NCBI GenBank assembly: GCA_024362935.1
Contig: JANCRA010000019.1
Location: forward strand, 5,018,501 to 5,082,500
DNA from: Setophaga petechia
Taxonomy: Eukaryota > Chordata > Aves > Passeriformes > Parulidae
Direction of reading: 5' to 3'
DNA length: 64,000 nucleotides
The notes under the pieces are model-generated. The model saw only the letters and a program-made list of their open reading frames with translations, searched no databases and was not told the DNA's origin. Numbering within the stretch: position 1 is the stretch's first letter; each line of letters begins with the position of its first letter. Both the position numbers and the translations under genes were made by a program. This document shows positions 33,477-46,800 of the stretch, piece by piece.

Positions 33477-36400
33477 CATGCTGGTAAACATCAAGATGAA
33501 AGGTGAAGACAGAATATCAGTGACTTACTTTGCTGTGCACTGATGAACAGTAAATGCTTAGTGATAGTTAAAAAATCTCCCCAAATTAATCTAGATACCT
33601 ATTTAAAGACTGATTTTTAAAAATTTGCAAGTTAATGGAAAATACATAGAAGAGACATGAGTCAATAGAGATAGTAGTGCACTACACATTGAAGCTGACA
33701 TCTTATGTTACTACTGCCTTTATATGTGAAGGAAAGTATGATTTTCTTCATATGCCACTGTGGGAATAACTATATCATCTGTCCAGTTATCACACTGTTA
33801 GAGGAAATAAGATAATTATTTCATGATGATTATCATAGCTAACAGCAAGTACACAGCAATGCACAAAATCTAAATATAAGTTTTTCAGGTGTAATAATAA
33901 TTAAAGACATATCAGCCTCTACAGTTTAATGATGGTTGTATCTCAAAAGACTCCTAGCACTAGGTTTGCTTTGTTGTTTGGGGTTAGTTTAAAATATTTT
34001 TAATTTTTAATTGCTTCTCTGAACTTACCTGAATTTATAAAGCTAATACATATTTCCCACACAAACATATATATTGGATGAAAATAGTACAGTTGATGAA
34101 ACAGAGAATGTTAAAAAAAGGACTTGTCATAGACAGTGTGGCAGGAAAGATCTGGGCAGGGAAGACACCACTTACGGAATACATTTATCTATAATTATAT
34201 CAGCCATAGAGGCAGTAATGCACTGCTGTATCACAAAATAAAAGGGTATGTAATGAGTCTGTGTGGAAAAGAGCCACCCAGTAGAAATTTTCTCTATGTC
34301 TGATTTGAGAGCTCCAGAAGGTACAGTGGGGTATTGGAATTGCCTGTGAAGTATGTAACAACATCTTGTTTTATAAAATAAGAAGGTAATTTTCCCCCAT
34401 CTATTTGTTTAGTATATCACTAGAATCTATGAGAGACAGAGACATGGAAGTCTCCCACAGTGCATTCAGATTTATACAGAGCCATGAAGTTAAGTCATTG
34501 TGCTGTATTAAATGCCACATTCTCAAGTAATTTCTCAATACATTTGTAATTTATGAGACTGGAGTGTGTAACTAAACAACTGTCTAGGAGAATGAAGAGT
34601 TGTAAGATATGTTTTTTTGTTGTGAAGACTTCTTGTAATGAAGCTTCTCTAAAACTATTCTCTAATAATAACTCTTAACGTAGAACACAACAAAAAAATT
34701 AATACCTGGCTGACCTTAGAAAAATAAAGATTGTCTCCTCAAGAAGAGAACAGCAAAAGACTCATTATGTATAGTAAGATTGATACAATGAGTCAAGACC
34801 AAACTATTGGCTAATGCTTTCTAATGTCTCTTGGGCACTGTCCCTGGATTTCAGTGTGGCACATACACTTAACCACTGTTATTTCCTTCTGCAAGCCTCA
34901 CTTGAGATACTGCAATTGTGTAAAGAACATTGCTGACCAAAAAGATGAGAGTCTCAGGGGCTGATGTCTTAGAAGAACAGTGTTTTAGAGCAAATTGAGA
35001 CTTCTTGACAAGAGCTCTAGGCTTTCTATTTCTGAGATACACAAAGTCTGTAAACAACTTACATATGCCACTTGCTTGGTGCCAGATGCTTGCAGCCAGG
35101 TTGGTTGAGTCTTAAGAAGCTGAAGGGAAGAAAATGTATCCTGACTTTAAAATATTTTTTGTCTTCGTTTTTTTTCATGGAGTGTTATTTTTCTCAATGC
35201 CATGGGAAGGCTGAAAAAAGGACTGGTTCATGTGAAGATTATTAAAAAATGCCAGTATTATCCATTAGACCTTATTTCCTTTTGCTTTTTTTTTCTATAA
35301 TGAAGAAGCAAATTCTGAAAAAACCCTAGTCTGCCTTATAAATCAGGGGAAGAGTCTATTATGATGAGTGTGGTAGGCTTTAAAAAACAAATATATACAT
35401 TTGTGTTTTGTTATGATTCACAGCATAGTGTTAGGGCACAGCCTGATGATAGTTCTGATTCTCAGAATTTGATCTACAACATTAACTCGTAGTTACCTTT
35501 TGAAAAACCTTGCATTTGTTACTGAAATTGTATAACCAGTGTATCCCATGACTTCTCAGTGCTGCTTTCCTGTGTTCACTTGTACTGACCAACTAATCTC
35601 TGTTATATCTGCATAGAAAAGTGCATAGGAAGTTGCACTTGTAGAGCACATACTCCATATTTTTGTATGGCAATGCCTGGCATCAAATCAACATGAAATA
35701 TACTTATTTCCTTGTAGCCTGTTAATTTTTAGTTTTAGTAATTCCCTTTGAGGTAAGAAATATTAGTGAGCAGGAGTAAGGTTTAGAAGAGTTATTGGTA
35801 AATAAACAGCTTTTAACCTTAAATCCAGATTGTGGTTGGTATTTGCATCTCTATAAAGAAATAAGCAACTTTTTTCCTTCTGTGCCTTGTGACAGCCTTG
35901 TGAGCCATCTGTGAAATCTGCTGGAAGATCACTTAGGCATGTCTTTCTTTGCATCAGTCTTGAAGACAGTCACTTCTAAAAAGTGGTTGTCTCTAAAGAT
36001 CATTTATGAAATAAAACTCAGATTACTAACATGTATTTGAAATATGAACACATCTCACGCAACATAGATTTGTAATTAAGCTCCTATCAAAATTAAGCCT
36101 CGCATAAGCTAATTGGATATTTTTAATATGGTGAGACTATATGTTTAACAACTTCAATGCTATGACTGAATGCTACTCTTGTGAAGGGGAAAATATAAAC
36201 AAAACACGTAATTTGGGAGCGAGGGTCTTGGGGTGTGTGCAAGAGATCGTTCTGAAGTAACGTGTTACAATGACATCACTGTGTTTTAAAGTGCAAATTC
36301 TTATGTATCTTTTTTCCTTCTAAGATCTGGTTGGTCTTACAGCTCTGTAAAGGACTATGCCTGATGAGGTTCTGGTGTATGGTATTGCATCAGTTCTGGG

Positions 36401-37266
36401 TTATGATACTTTTCATTTATGGGAGAAAGGCACAAATCTGATTCTCATACTTTTGAACCCTATCATGCTTGGACCATTTCTACTCTCTTTCCTTTATCTG
36501 AAAATAATTTTTTTAGTGCAAAACCAAAATATTTATCCTTATTTTATTTTCAGGGTTATAGTACCAAGTTTGCTGATATGGGTAAACTGGTGAATCCACC
36601 TGTTGAATCAGATCTTGCTCCCATCTCCATTTCCTTTCTTCTTGACTGAATAATCATGTCCTTTGCTCACACAGTGATAGGAATTCTTTCAGAAATAGTT
36701 AAGAATTATAGATTGAAAGGCAAAAATTTTAAGTCATAACATTTTTTTCTTGGTTTAAATTCTATGGATGTCATGGATTTAGCACATAATTCCAGTGAAT
36801 ATTAAAGCCATATATGTATTTAGTGTCTTACAAGTCAATAAAAACTAAGACATTTTTTAAAGAATGGCCAAATTTTGTTGGAGAGGAGCTGGTGATCCCA
36901 CACCCAATTTCCCTCTGCACTGCCTGAGTAGACCTGTCATTGTCTGCTTTCAGGAATTACCCTAACTGTTTTGACAGAAGATTAGCTTAGTAGTGAAGAG
37001 TTACGTTATTGTGACTTTGTTTTTCGGTCTTAGTGGACTAGAGGGTTTTTGGAAGTGTTTTGTGGAAATAGAGCGTGTCAGTAGTGATGGAGTAATGCAG
37101 GCAGGGCTTAGGGGTGCCCCTGTGTGTGCATGAGAACTCTCAAATGTGTGCCATTTACATAGCTTTATCATGGGGAAATGGAATAGTTTTATTTAGTAAA
37201 ATTAAAAAATTAATTAACTTGCTAATCACTTTAAGCAAGCAGCTATTCCCACTTTCTTTCTTCCTC

Positions 37267-37282
37267 TTTTTTTTTTTTTTTT
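37267..37282 (+). repeat. T16 homopolymer
   Basis: An uninterrupted T-run of 16 at the end of a pyrimidine-rich CTTTCTTTCTTCC stretch. No element is attached to it on the opposite strand that would make it a poly(A) tail. Confidence 0.85.
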
Positions 37283-40200
37283 AATTGAATGGAATGTCTT
37301 CTCCCAGGCTGTCCTCCCAGGTTTGGCATACCAAGGACATGCAGGAAACATGGCTGGTCCCACCTGTGACTGCCATTCCTTAGGAAGTTTTCCATGCTTG
37401 AGAATAAAGGGATGAAGTTTTTCCAGTACAGAATTGCTCTAATTGATGAGGGCTACAGACAGGGTGAGCCAAGACTGACACTGGAAGTAAAGGAACGTGT
37501 AAGGCTTCACTTTTAACTTAGAACTAATTAATTAAGAAAATTGCCAGACTGTCTTATATAGTTTGGTTTTGCCTGGTTGTTGTATGATTGTTTGGAGTTA
37601 CTATTCTTGTGTTCACATAAAACTTTCTCAGATGCTTGTGCTAATTAACTTAGAGTGAGTCTCCAGTCTTTATTTAAGAACAAAAGGCCTTAAAATGGTG
37701 TGAAGTTTTTGCAGATATTTTCACCTGTGAAGATAAAAAAAAATAAATTCCTACAGAGTAGGAATAAAAAAGAATCTATTGGAAGCACCCTTGCTTAGAA
37801 AAAGCATTTGAAATAATTAACTGTATCCATTCTTTTCAAAAGTATGGTTACCCATTCCAAACTATGAATATTCATGATTCATTTATTTTTTCCATCGGTT
37901 GTTTTCCATGCATTTTAATATTAGAGAAAGTCATTATATGAATTAATTCCTTGCCATTGTCACTGTTTCCTTCTCATTGTTTCTGCAAATTGCAGATTGT
38001 GATGTTTCAAAAAAGTCATGGCAATAGAACCAAGGAAGACAAGGAGTTTGATTACTCATACAATGAAGCTTGATACATTTACAGAGAAGATTATGTGCTG
38101 AGGCTGCTTGCAGTTGCTGGAATTTATACTCGGTAGCTGAAGTGAGATCTTTCAGCCTTATATCCTATAATCTGGTCTGGCCAGTGCTCAGTCCTGGATA
38201 CGTCACTGCTTGAAATCCAGACTGCTTGTTTATGTGATAAATAATAATATTGATTTGGGGCAATGGATGTTTTCTTTTTTTTTTTTTAATCCTTCCTGAA
38301 CAGGTTAAGTTCATAGTAGGCTACAGTACAGTTGTAGTGATAAACTTTGTAAAGTACCTGGCTTTTTTTGTCTCTCTCATTTCTAAGTGCCATTCTGTGA
38401 TTCAGAAGGGTGCCTCCCCTAAATTCCATGGTTAGCCTTTGTGGTAATTTTATTTTTATTTTCATCTATTGTTTTTGCCATAGTCTGCTGTCATGAATCC
38501 TGTTTAAAAAACCAAAACTCAACAAAAGAACAAAAATCCCAAACAAAATCCTTGAGTTCCAAAAAGAATTCCCAAATCTCAGGGACTTTGAATCTTAGTG
38601 AACTGTGGGGTTTGGAAAAATACTGTGTTTCATATGTTGTGTGAGAATATAAAGCATGTATGTGTCCTTGACTCTCTTGGGCCAAACAGATTTTCCAAAT
38701 TTGATCAAGATTGAGAGATGCTTGAGTGAAATGATCAAGACTTCCAATGTCAGTCTTCTGTTCCTAAATTTAAGAGCTGAAAAACTTCATCATCTTGGGT
38801 GGGATGTCTAGTTGTCCATATGGAGCAGGATGTTATTTTCAATATGTTGCCCTCAGGAACTGTTTTAACCAGCCTACATTTTGCAGTGTTGTCACTTAAA
38901 TAGGAAATTAGGAACACGAATCAAAAAGTTTCTTAGGTTTCTGGGTACTGGATGCAAGTTATCTTGTATGCATTTTATTCCTACTCGTGGAAACTTGAAG
39001 AAGAGCCTAATTTAAGGTTATCCCTATAGTCTAAGGCACTGTGTTTTGTAAAAAAAAACCCTCTACTGCTTGAAACTATTGTTTTTGGAAGAGAGGAGAA
39101 AATGCCATCCATTAGTCTTCATCAGACACTTAGAGCATCAAGATATAAAATTAGATGCTCAAAGCTGTTGTGACATTTTTGTAGGACTTGTTTTAATTCA
39201 CAATTTCTGAACATTCCTTCAACAATAATAATACTACTTCAAGATTTATACTGCTTCTAATCTTTCTATCACTACATCAAGTATCTGAAAAAAAAATTGC
39301 ACTCCATTCCTTTCAAAAGTATTAAATCCAAATGTGAAAGCAGGTTCTCTACATGTACAAATTATTAGGCTTGTTAAAATTACTGCCTTTTATAAAAGAA
39401 CTGTGAAAAAACTCCCAGCTAACTCTCAGGACTTTGGTGGTTGTCATATTTCCATTTTTTAGACATTCTTATGCAAACTTGGCTTGCTTTGCTTTCAGTG
39501 ACCTGGAGGTAGGACCTCCCTAATCTTGGATTCATGTTGCTACTGGATAAATTTCAAGTGCTGTATTTCACTTGATGTTACAAGCAAAGGAAAAGGGTTT
39601 TCCTAACATGTGAGCAAGAATTGAAAAACGCAGCCTTGCTTCTCTTTATGCTGATATTATCAAGGTTTGCCATGTTTCCAGTGTAGGTCTGTAGAGGTGT
39701 ATTCTGGTAGCTGATAGGAAAAGGAACTCTTTATTCTTTGTACTTTATTGCCATCCACCACATTTGGGTAAGTAAAAGCTTGAACTTGATTTTCAGTTAA
39801 AAAAAAGGAGTGCAGCTATAATATACATGTTTACATACAAATTAACCTATCCTGTATGAAGAAATCTTAGTTGTAATGCTAACCAAGGAAGTATAATTAT
39901 TCAAAACTTCTTTTTTGTGTGTGTTGTACATCACCATTAATAAAATGTAAAATGCATGTCTCTTTCCCTCTTTTAAAAAGACTGTGACCTGCTTTTTTAG
40001 AGGCTGGATAGCAAAAAGTGAGAGAAAATAAACTAACAGCTTGCTTTCTTCACTGCCAGCGTCTAGGTTGTGAAGCCTACCACGTATTTCCCAACTGCTT
40101 GTCTTTGGTCTCGAGTGTTTCTTCCTGTAATAGACTACACAGATTATTTTTGTCCCCCACCTAAAGGAGTAGGTCCTTGGTGTGGGGTTGTTGGCAGTGC

Positions 40201-40829
40201 CAGAGGTCACAGACGTGCAACACAGCTCTACAATACTGAATGGATCCTCTGGATTCATCAGCTATTATCCTGTTGTCAAGGTCTGCCTCTACGAACCCCT
40301 ATGATGTCTTCTCAGATCTCTTGTTTTTTTCTAATGAGAAGAGTCTTTCTCCTTCACACATAGGCTTTAGGGCAGACTCTCCTTTTTTTTTTGTTTGTAT
40401 ATTTTAACATAACTCAGAACTGTGGAATCAAAGTGAACTGTATTTAAAAAGCATTTCATTGTGAGAGAAGAAGGGACAATGGATAGGTGAACCTATGTGA
40501 TAAGTTTTAATCTAGAATTTTATTGCATTGAAATGTCTGTTCACTTAGAAAATTGGAGAAAATAAAGGGACAGACTTTTACATTCTGTATGTAATGTGAC
40601 TTCTATGCCTGCTGCAAATAAGACTTGTTGCTGAAATTCTGTCATATATTTAAGTGAAAAGGTTAAATTAAACCTTTGTTTCAGGAATGGACCTTAGAAA
40701 GCAATGTGGTTTCAGTCTCCTAGAACATTTAAATTGAACTGCTCATAGTTGAAAAATTTCAGGCTATTTTCCCAAATTGCTGCGTATTTTGCGTCACTTC
40801 AGGCAATATCTCCTTTTCCAGATTTTCAT

Positions 40830-40852
40830 TAATTTCAGTATTACTGAAATTA
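40830..40852. repeat. 11-bp inverted repeat with 1-nt spacer
   Basis: TAATTTCAGTA and TACTGAAATTA are exact complements around a single T. It is a short near-palindrome of unknown meaning. Confidence 0.7.
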
Positions 40853-43800
40853 TTTCCTGCTGGAAAGATGTCATTGGAATCCAGTTGTCATGCAAAGGTA
40901 GGATAAAACGTTGCCTAAGTGAATGGGCAAAACAAAAATTTATGGCCTACAGTCTGTACTTGACAGAAATCAACCTGTGATACAAGTCACAATCCTTGAA
41001 TGAGGCTTTAAGTGAGAACTTGTGATAAAAAGTGCCAACAAAGAATTACTTTCTGCTGTGAAGAGGTTACACATGCTGAGTACAGCATACAGAAATAAGA
41101 AAGTGGTTTAGCTTCACTGAGCTCATAATGATGGGAAAGTTTGTGAGTTAAATGTTCTGCGAGGTATTGTCTCACATTTAAGCAGCCCGAAGATTTCAGT
41201 TCATTTCATTACTCATGCAAATGTGTATTTTTGTTAGACCAGCAAGTATTGTTGCAAGAAACAGCATGCTTTGAGATGCAGGGTCTTTCCCTTTGTATAC
41301 AGCAAAAGCATGTTAAAAAAAATGGTTGTTATTTTGGTTTAACTATGTTAGTAGTTGAATAGCTTAGAGGAAAGGGCTTCTGTGATCTAGAGATGAGTTA
41401 GCTGGAGATGGAGGTAACTGCCTTTGACTCACTGGGACAGAAATAGAAATAGCACTCAGTAGGGTCAGCAGGGAGATTTGACATGGAAGTCAATTTTTCT
41501 GTAGAGTCACTGTGAAGACTTTTGTCAACAGCAAAAGTAGCCCACCGAAAACCCTAGCAGAAAACAAAATAAGCCCACCATAGGTTTCCATTCGATGGTA
41601 GAATATGGGTGGGTAAATCATTAAACAGTTACATTTTCTAGGAAAGATGAGCATACTGTAAAATAAAATTTATGAGTTCCATTTACTGTGTATATCATAT
41701 AAATTTAGTGTATTGAATATTTTTCTTCACAAAAGGGGACTTGCTAGTTGCAGATTATTTTTGAAAGCTGTTTTATTTATCTACTATGTAACTTGTTCCA
41801 TGGAAAATTGTATCAAACATTCAGAGGATGTAGATTAATATACATTGCTGAATGGACTGATGATGAGCTTGCATGCAAACATGAAAAAAATCTTTCCCTA
41901 TCTCCATTCACTCTTTTTTTTGTATTATATCACATGCGTATACTTCTGGAATAGATGGTACCTGAATTTCTTTATAAAGTATCTAGAGAGAGCAATCCAA
42001 TTTCCCAACAATCTTGCAGAATTTGGTAGCAACTAGAAATAATTCAATCATCCATTACATTTGAGTTTATGATGCCAGAATTACTTTCTATATTTGTGGT
42101 TAAAAATACAGATCCTTAGCCAACTGCTACTATGTTCAACTCTTACTACAATAGAAAGTGATGTCAAATACAAACAATATATGCCTTCAGGATATCATCA
42201 TTTTTTGTAGGCTACGGTTTGTTTTTCAAATTATGCTTTTTGGTTCATTGATGGTATATCAAAATTATTGTGGTCCTTTGATTTCAGTAAATGACATGGA
42301 GTGTAAAACAGGTGTGAGCAAAAGTTAGAAAATAACTCAGTCTGGGTTGAAATTAAGTTCACAGAAGTACTTGCATAAAATGTAAATTTCAGAGTTTTTA
42401 AAATGTTTTTAAAATGTGTTATGTTGGCTTAATTATTTCAATATCAAAATATTTATATTAATTGCTACATATTGCCATATAGCAATAACTTAAAATTCAA
42501 ATAATTACAAAATCTATAAATGCAAGCATGTCATTATCAAAAGGTCATTGCACTACTTGCAGTTCCCAAGCACAGAAGAGTTAAATTTCTAGCTTATATT
42601 TCAGTTTTTTTATCAAGTGATTTTTATGATGAGAGCAATGTAGTAAATCCCAGATTGTCTAAGGGGCTATTACTTTATACTTTAGAAGATGCTGGACTTG
42701 CAGGCTATATATAGCAGCAAACAGGGCTAGAGTTTAGTTGTTGGCATTATTTCCTAAGATGCTTTGGCTTATACAATTAACACTTTCTCAAACAGTGTTT
42801 AGGAACAACTTAGGACCTAACATAGGTCACTGGCAATTTCTGATAACTAGTGTAGATAAGGCTTCTCTGTTCTGAAATGGAAGGGATTTTTGCATGCACA
42901 CCACAGCACTTGCACTCAATGGCAAAGAACAGGCTTGACACATTTAATCTGCCAGAGTTCATGTAACTGCAGAGTTCTCAACTGAAGTGCTTCCAGAATC
43001 ACTTGTGAGGTTTAGATGAGGCTGAAAAGTGCAATGAATATAGAATTTCACCATACCATGTTAAGCAAAAATTGAAAGTATAATTGCTTAAATTATTTCT
43101 TTTTCTGTCATTATCATAAAGCAGAGAATTTCAATGAACTTAACCTGATTTCAAAAACCTAAATTTAATTGCTGGTATTCTGCAGCAGGTGAGCCATTAT
43201 GGGAGTTTATTTTCTATTTTTAAGAATTGTAATTGTTTTGTAAGTCTGAGCATTGTAAAGATTGCTTGCATTCATAGAGAATAGTTTATTCCATGTCAAA
43301 TGAATCTGAAAGTCGGCAGGAAGAAAGAGTAAGGAACAGTACATTAGAGCCATGGAAGGGAACAAAAAAAAAAAAAAGATTAATTGAAACAGAATTGTCT
43401 GAGGACCTTGCTTTGTGGCTTTTCTTTTTCTGTGCCCAGAAAAGTTTCAATAATTATAAATTGAATGTTGTTTTTGTTCTTATCATTACTGCAAGCAAAG
43501 TGCTATTTGAGACAAAGCTTTAAAGGAAAGGACGGTGGAGATTTCCTAGATTTTATGTATTTTAATCAGGCCACCTCTTTTCATGCCAGGTTTGGATTTG
43601 GACTATTGGTTAGATTTTTCTACCCCATAATATTTGACTGACTGAAATGTTGTTTAAATCACAGTAGATTGTTTCCATAAAAGAATATTACCTAAACTCT
43701 GCAACTTTTAATATTTTTTTCAACTATGTCTTCAGGGAAGTGAGAGTTGAAAACTGTTGATATTTCATAATTCTGTTAATTCTTCTGGAATAAACTAATA

Positions 43801-46800
43801 TTCAAGTCAAAAGAAGCAGTAAAGTTGCAAGAGGAACATATAAACCCTGTGAATATAAATTAAAAACTCCAACATTATTTTTGCACCTCTTGCTGTTCCC
43901 TGGCAAGACTGCAGAGTTAAAACCATCATCAATTACAGTTCACAGAGTGGGAATCAGTGGAGTTGGGATTTAACCCAGTGACAAGTTTCCCATTGACCTT
44001 ATACATGGAATAGCTAAGCAGAGAGATGAGCTACTCTCATCTCAAGAAAGCCATGAGATTTTTTCTTCTAATCTTCTCACCTGAGCCTATGCTAGGAGAG
44101 ATTTCCAGTGAGAATAAGAGCTGGCTTAAAGAGGAGAGGGAGTTTAGGTTTGTGTTTTTGTGTGGTCTCATCTGTCAGGGCCTAAGTGAGTTTGTGCGCG
44201 TTCACCCACAGTCCTCATCCAGAGGTCCTAGAAAATAGTTATCTTAGCCACACCAACTAGCAGTATAAACAGAAAACTCATGACTTCTGAAATGAATTTT
44301 GTTTAATGCACTTATATTCTTTCAAAATAATAGAGGACTTAACTTGATTTCACTTGTTTAATCCATTCAATAAAGTATTTTAAAGAAGAAATGGCTTTGG
44401 TTTGTGGTTTTTTTTGGGTTGTTCACTCCCCCACCCTCAAAAGCCTGAGTCAATAGTCTATATTTATCACAAACTAGCTGCTTAAGTGTAGAGACAGGGT
44501 GCTTAAAATAAAGAATATCTTAAACTGCTAAATATTTGTTTGTGCTGAATTGGATTGAATGTAAGCTCCAAACAGTAATTAAAGTTGTTTAGTGAATTAA
44601 TGATTTCTTGTGAAGGGGAGTAAGTTAATCATTGAGGAATTGAGCTCTATTCTATTCCAGAGTGCCAAAATTAAGGGAAAAAAATTCAGAACAATTACTA
44701 GCAGAATTTTTTTGTAGTGAAATGTTTGGAAGCCATCCATGAACTGCTTTAAATTTCTCACTTCCATGACCTCCTTTAACTCAATAAAAAAAAAAAAAAG
44801 TACCTCTAGTAATTATAGGAAAACAATGTTTGCATGAAGATGGGAAACTTGAATGTCAAGTTCTAGACAATATAATTACTGTCTCTAAATTGAGACTAAG
44901 TTATACACAACAAATGTACTTAAATTCTGTTTATGAGGCTTGATTGATTTTTGAAAAATCATGACAACATATACTAGAAGTGAGAGAAAGAAGCTACAAT
45001 AAAGATCTTGACAATTATACTTTTCCTTTTTTTCCTCTCCATACATTGGAAAATCTTTTTGTTTGTCCTTCTCTGTTCACACAAACCAAGCACAAACCAA
45101 TGCATAGATGTGAGTGGAGATATTATGAAGAAACATTTCAGCTTTAATCTTTAACTTTATATGTGCTAGATCTGAATTCTGTCCAGTTTCAATCAGGAAA
45201 GAAAAAAAAGAAAGTGCTTCAAAATGTTTTAGCAGAGGAGAGGAGCAACTTTGGTTTTTTCCTTAACTTAACTTTAGGCTGCCTTAAAAATAATCTTTTA
45301 GTAGTAAGAAATACAAGAATAAAGAAATAAACCATCACTGTAAAGAAACACTATTTTCTACCTTTATTTGCTATGATTGATTTAGATGCCTAAGCTTTTT
45401 AAACTGTGTTCATACCTCTGAAGGAATAACTTAAATGTGTTTCTCTTGTGTTACCAGAATTTTAACACAATTAGCACCTTGTGCACAGTAAAAATCTCAG
45501 GGTGAGATAGCACCTAAATAAAGAGTTTAGCTGCTGTAGGCATTTGATACCACAGCAGAAGCACTTTGAATGAGTGCCCTGATGAACAATTCACAGAATG
45601 AAGATTGAGATGCAAAGGCCCACTGCTTCAGGGCTTCACCAATATTAGAATGTTTCATCAGATGCCATGCGTTGCATGGTCTGTGAAAAGGCAAAGCTAA
45701 AACACTAATCTCACAAACATGTCTGTACTTAAAATCAAGCATTTGAGTAATTCAGTTGAGCTTTGGAAAACTAAAATGTTCTTAAAGCCAAGCATGAAAA
45801 CACTGGAATAGGAAAACAGACTCTGATAAACTGAAAGAATTAATAAATATGATACACTAGCTATTAGATTGGAATTACGTAATTGTGTCATATTTGTGTT
45901 TCACTGCATAAAGCTTGAGCAATCAGTGCTGTTTTTTGAAAGTTTCCTGCTTATGCTGAAATTCTAGAAGCAAAACAATGTGATACCATAAATCAAGATG
46001 CAATAAATGGTTTGGCCTTTTTGTTTGCCATTTATAAATGTCTGGTTTGCATTTGCTGTGAGAATCACAAATGATACCTCAGGGCACAAAAGGAATTAAT
46101 GGAATTAGAACTTGCTTCTGTTGTGGAATCTTGCTATCATATTTCTTGTGTCAGTTCTGCTTACTGCTGGGTGCTGTGTGATTTTCCTCAGCAGGTGGAA
46201 GAGACTCTTGCCCTGCAAGCGACATGATAATAAGCAGATGAAGTTTTAGGCAGAACACTAGTATATGGAAGGTTTAGAAATTCAGATGATCAGCCATGCC
46301 AGCTTTGAAAGTGTAACAATTAAAGGAAGCAACATTATTTTTTAAAATTAGAATTAGAATTTAGTTATAATTTTCCTGCTGTTGAGTAAGTTAAACAAGT
46401 AAAAGAAACATTTTAGTCCATACAACTAATGTCTGATCTCAACTACACAGCTGTTGTTTATGGATAAGTGGAGCTTAGCTGTTCTGTGTGATAGCTAAGA
46501 TTCTTGTGGATTCTCAGAATTTATTTATCTGAGCAAAATCTTGGTTTTCAAAGCCCATAATTAGATAATTAGATCTTGGCTGTTATGATAAACGATACAA
46601 TACAGAAATCTAAATGCATCATGGACACTGTATCTCTGTAGAACAGAGATAGGAGAAGAATGAGGTTTATGACTGCTGATGTTTCATGCAGGAAGGGAGC
46701 AACTTGAAAGTTGAAGTCCTGGGCTAGAGGTGTCCTTATGTATTCTAAAAGGTCATCAGAAATTCTTCAGGAAGAGACACCACAAGTTAAAATTGTGTAG

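Noticed and set aside
39842..40258. 138-codon minus-strand open frame
   Set aside because: No recognisable motif, signal or splice context, and it overlaps a 97-codon frame on the other strand. This is consistent with chance.
44786..44799. A14 run as a retroposon poly(A) tail
   Set aside because: No gene-like or SINE-like body precedes it and no flanking duplication was seen.
46631..46651. Hairpin TATCTCTGT-AGA-ACAGAGATA as a microRNA precursor
   Set aside because: The stem is only 9 bp. A precursor needs about 25-30 paired bases, and the flanks do not extend the pairing.
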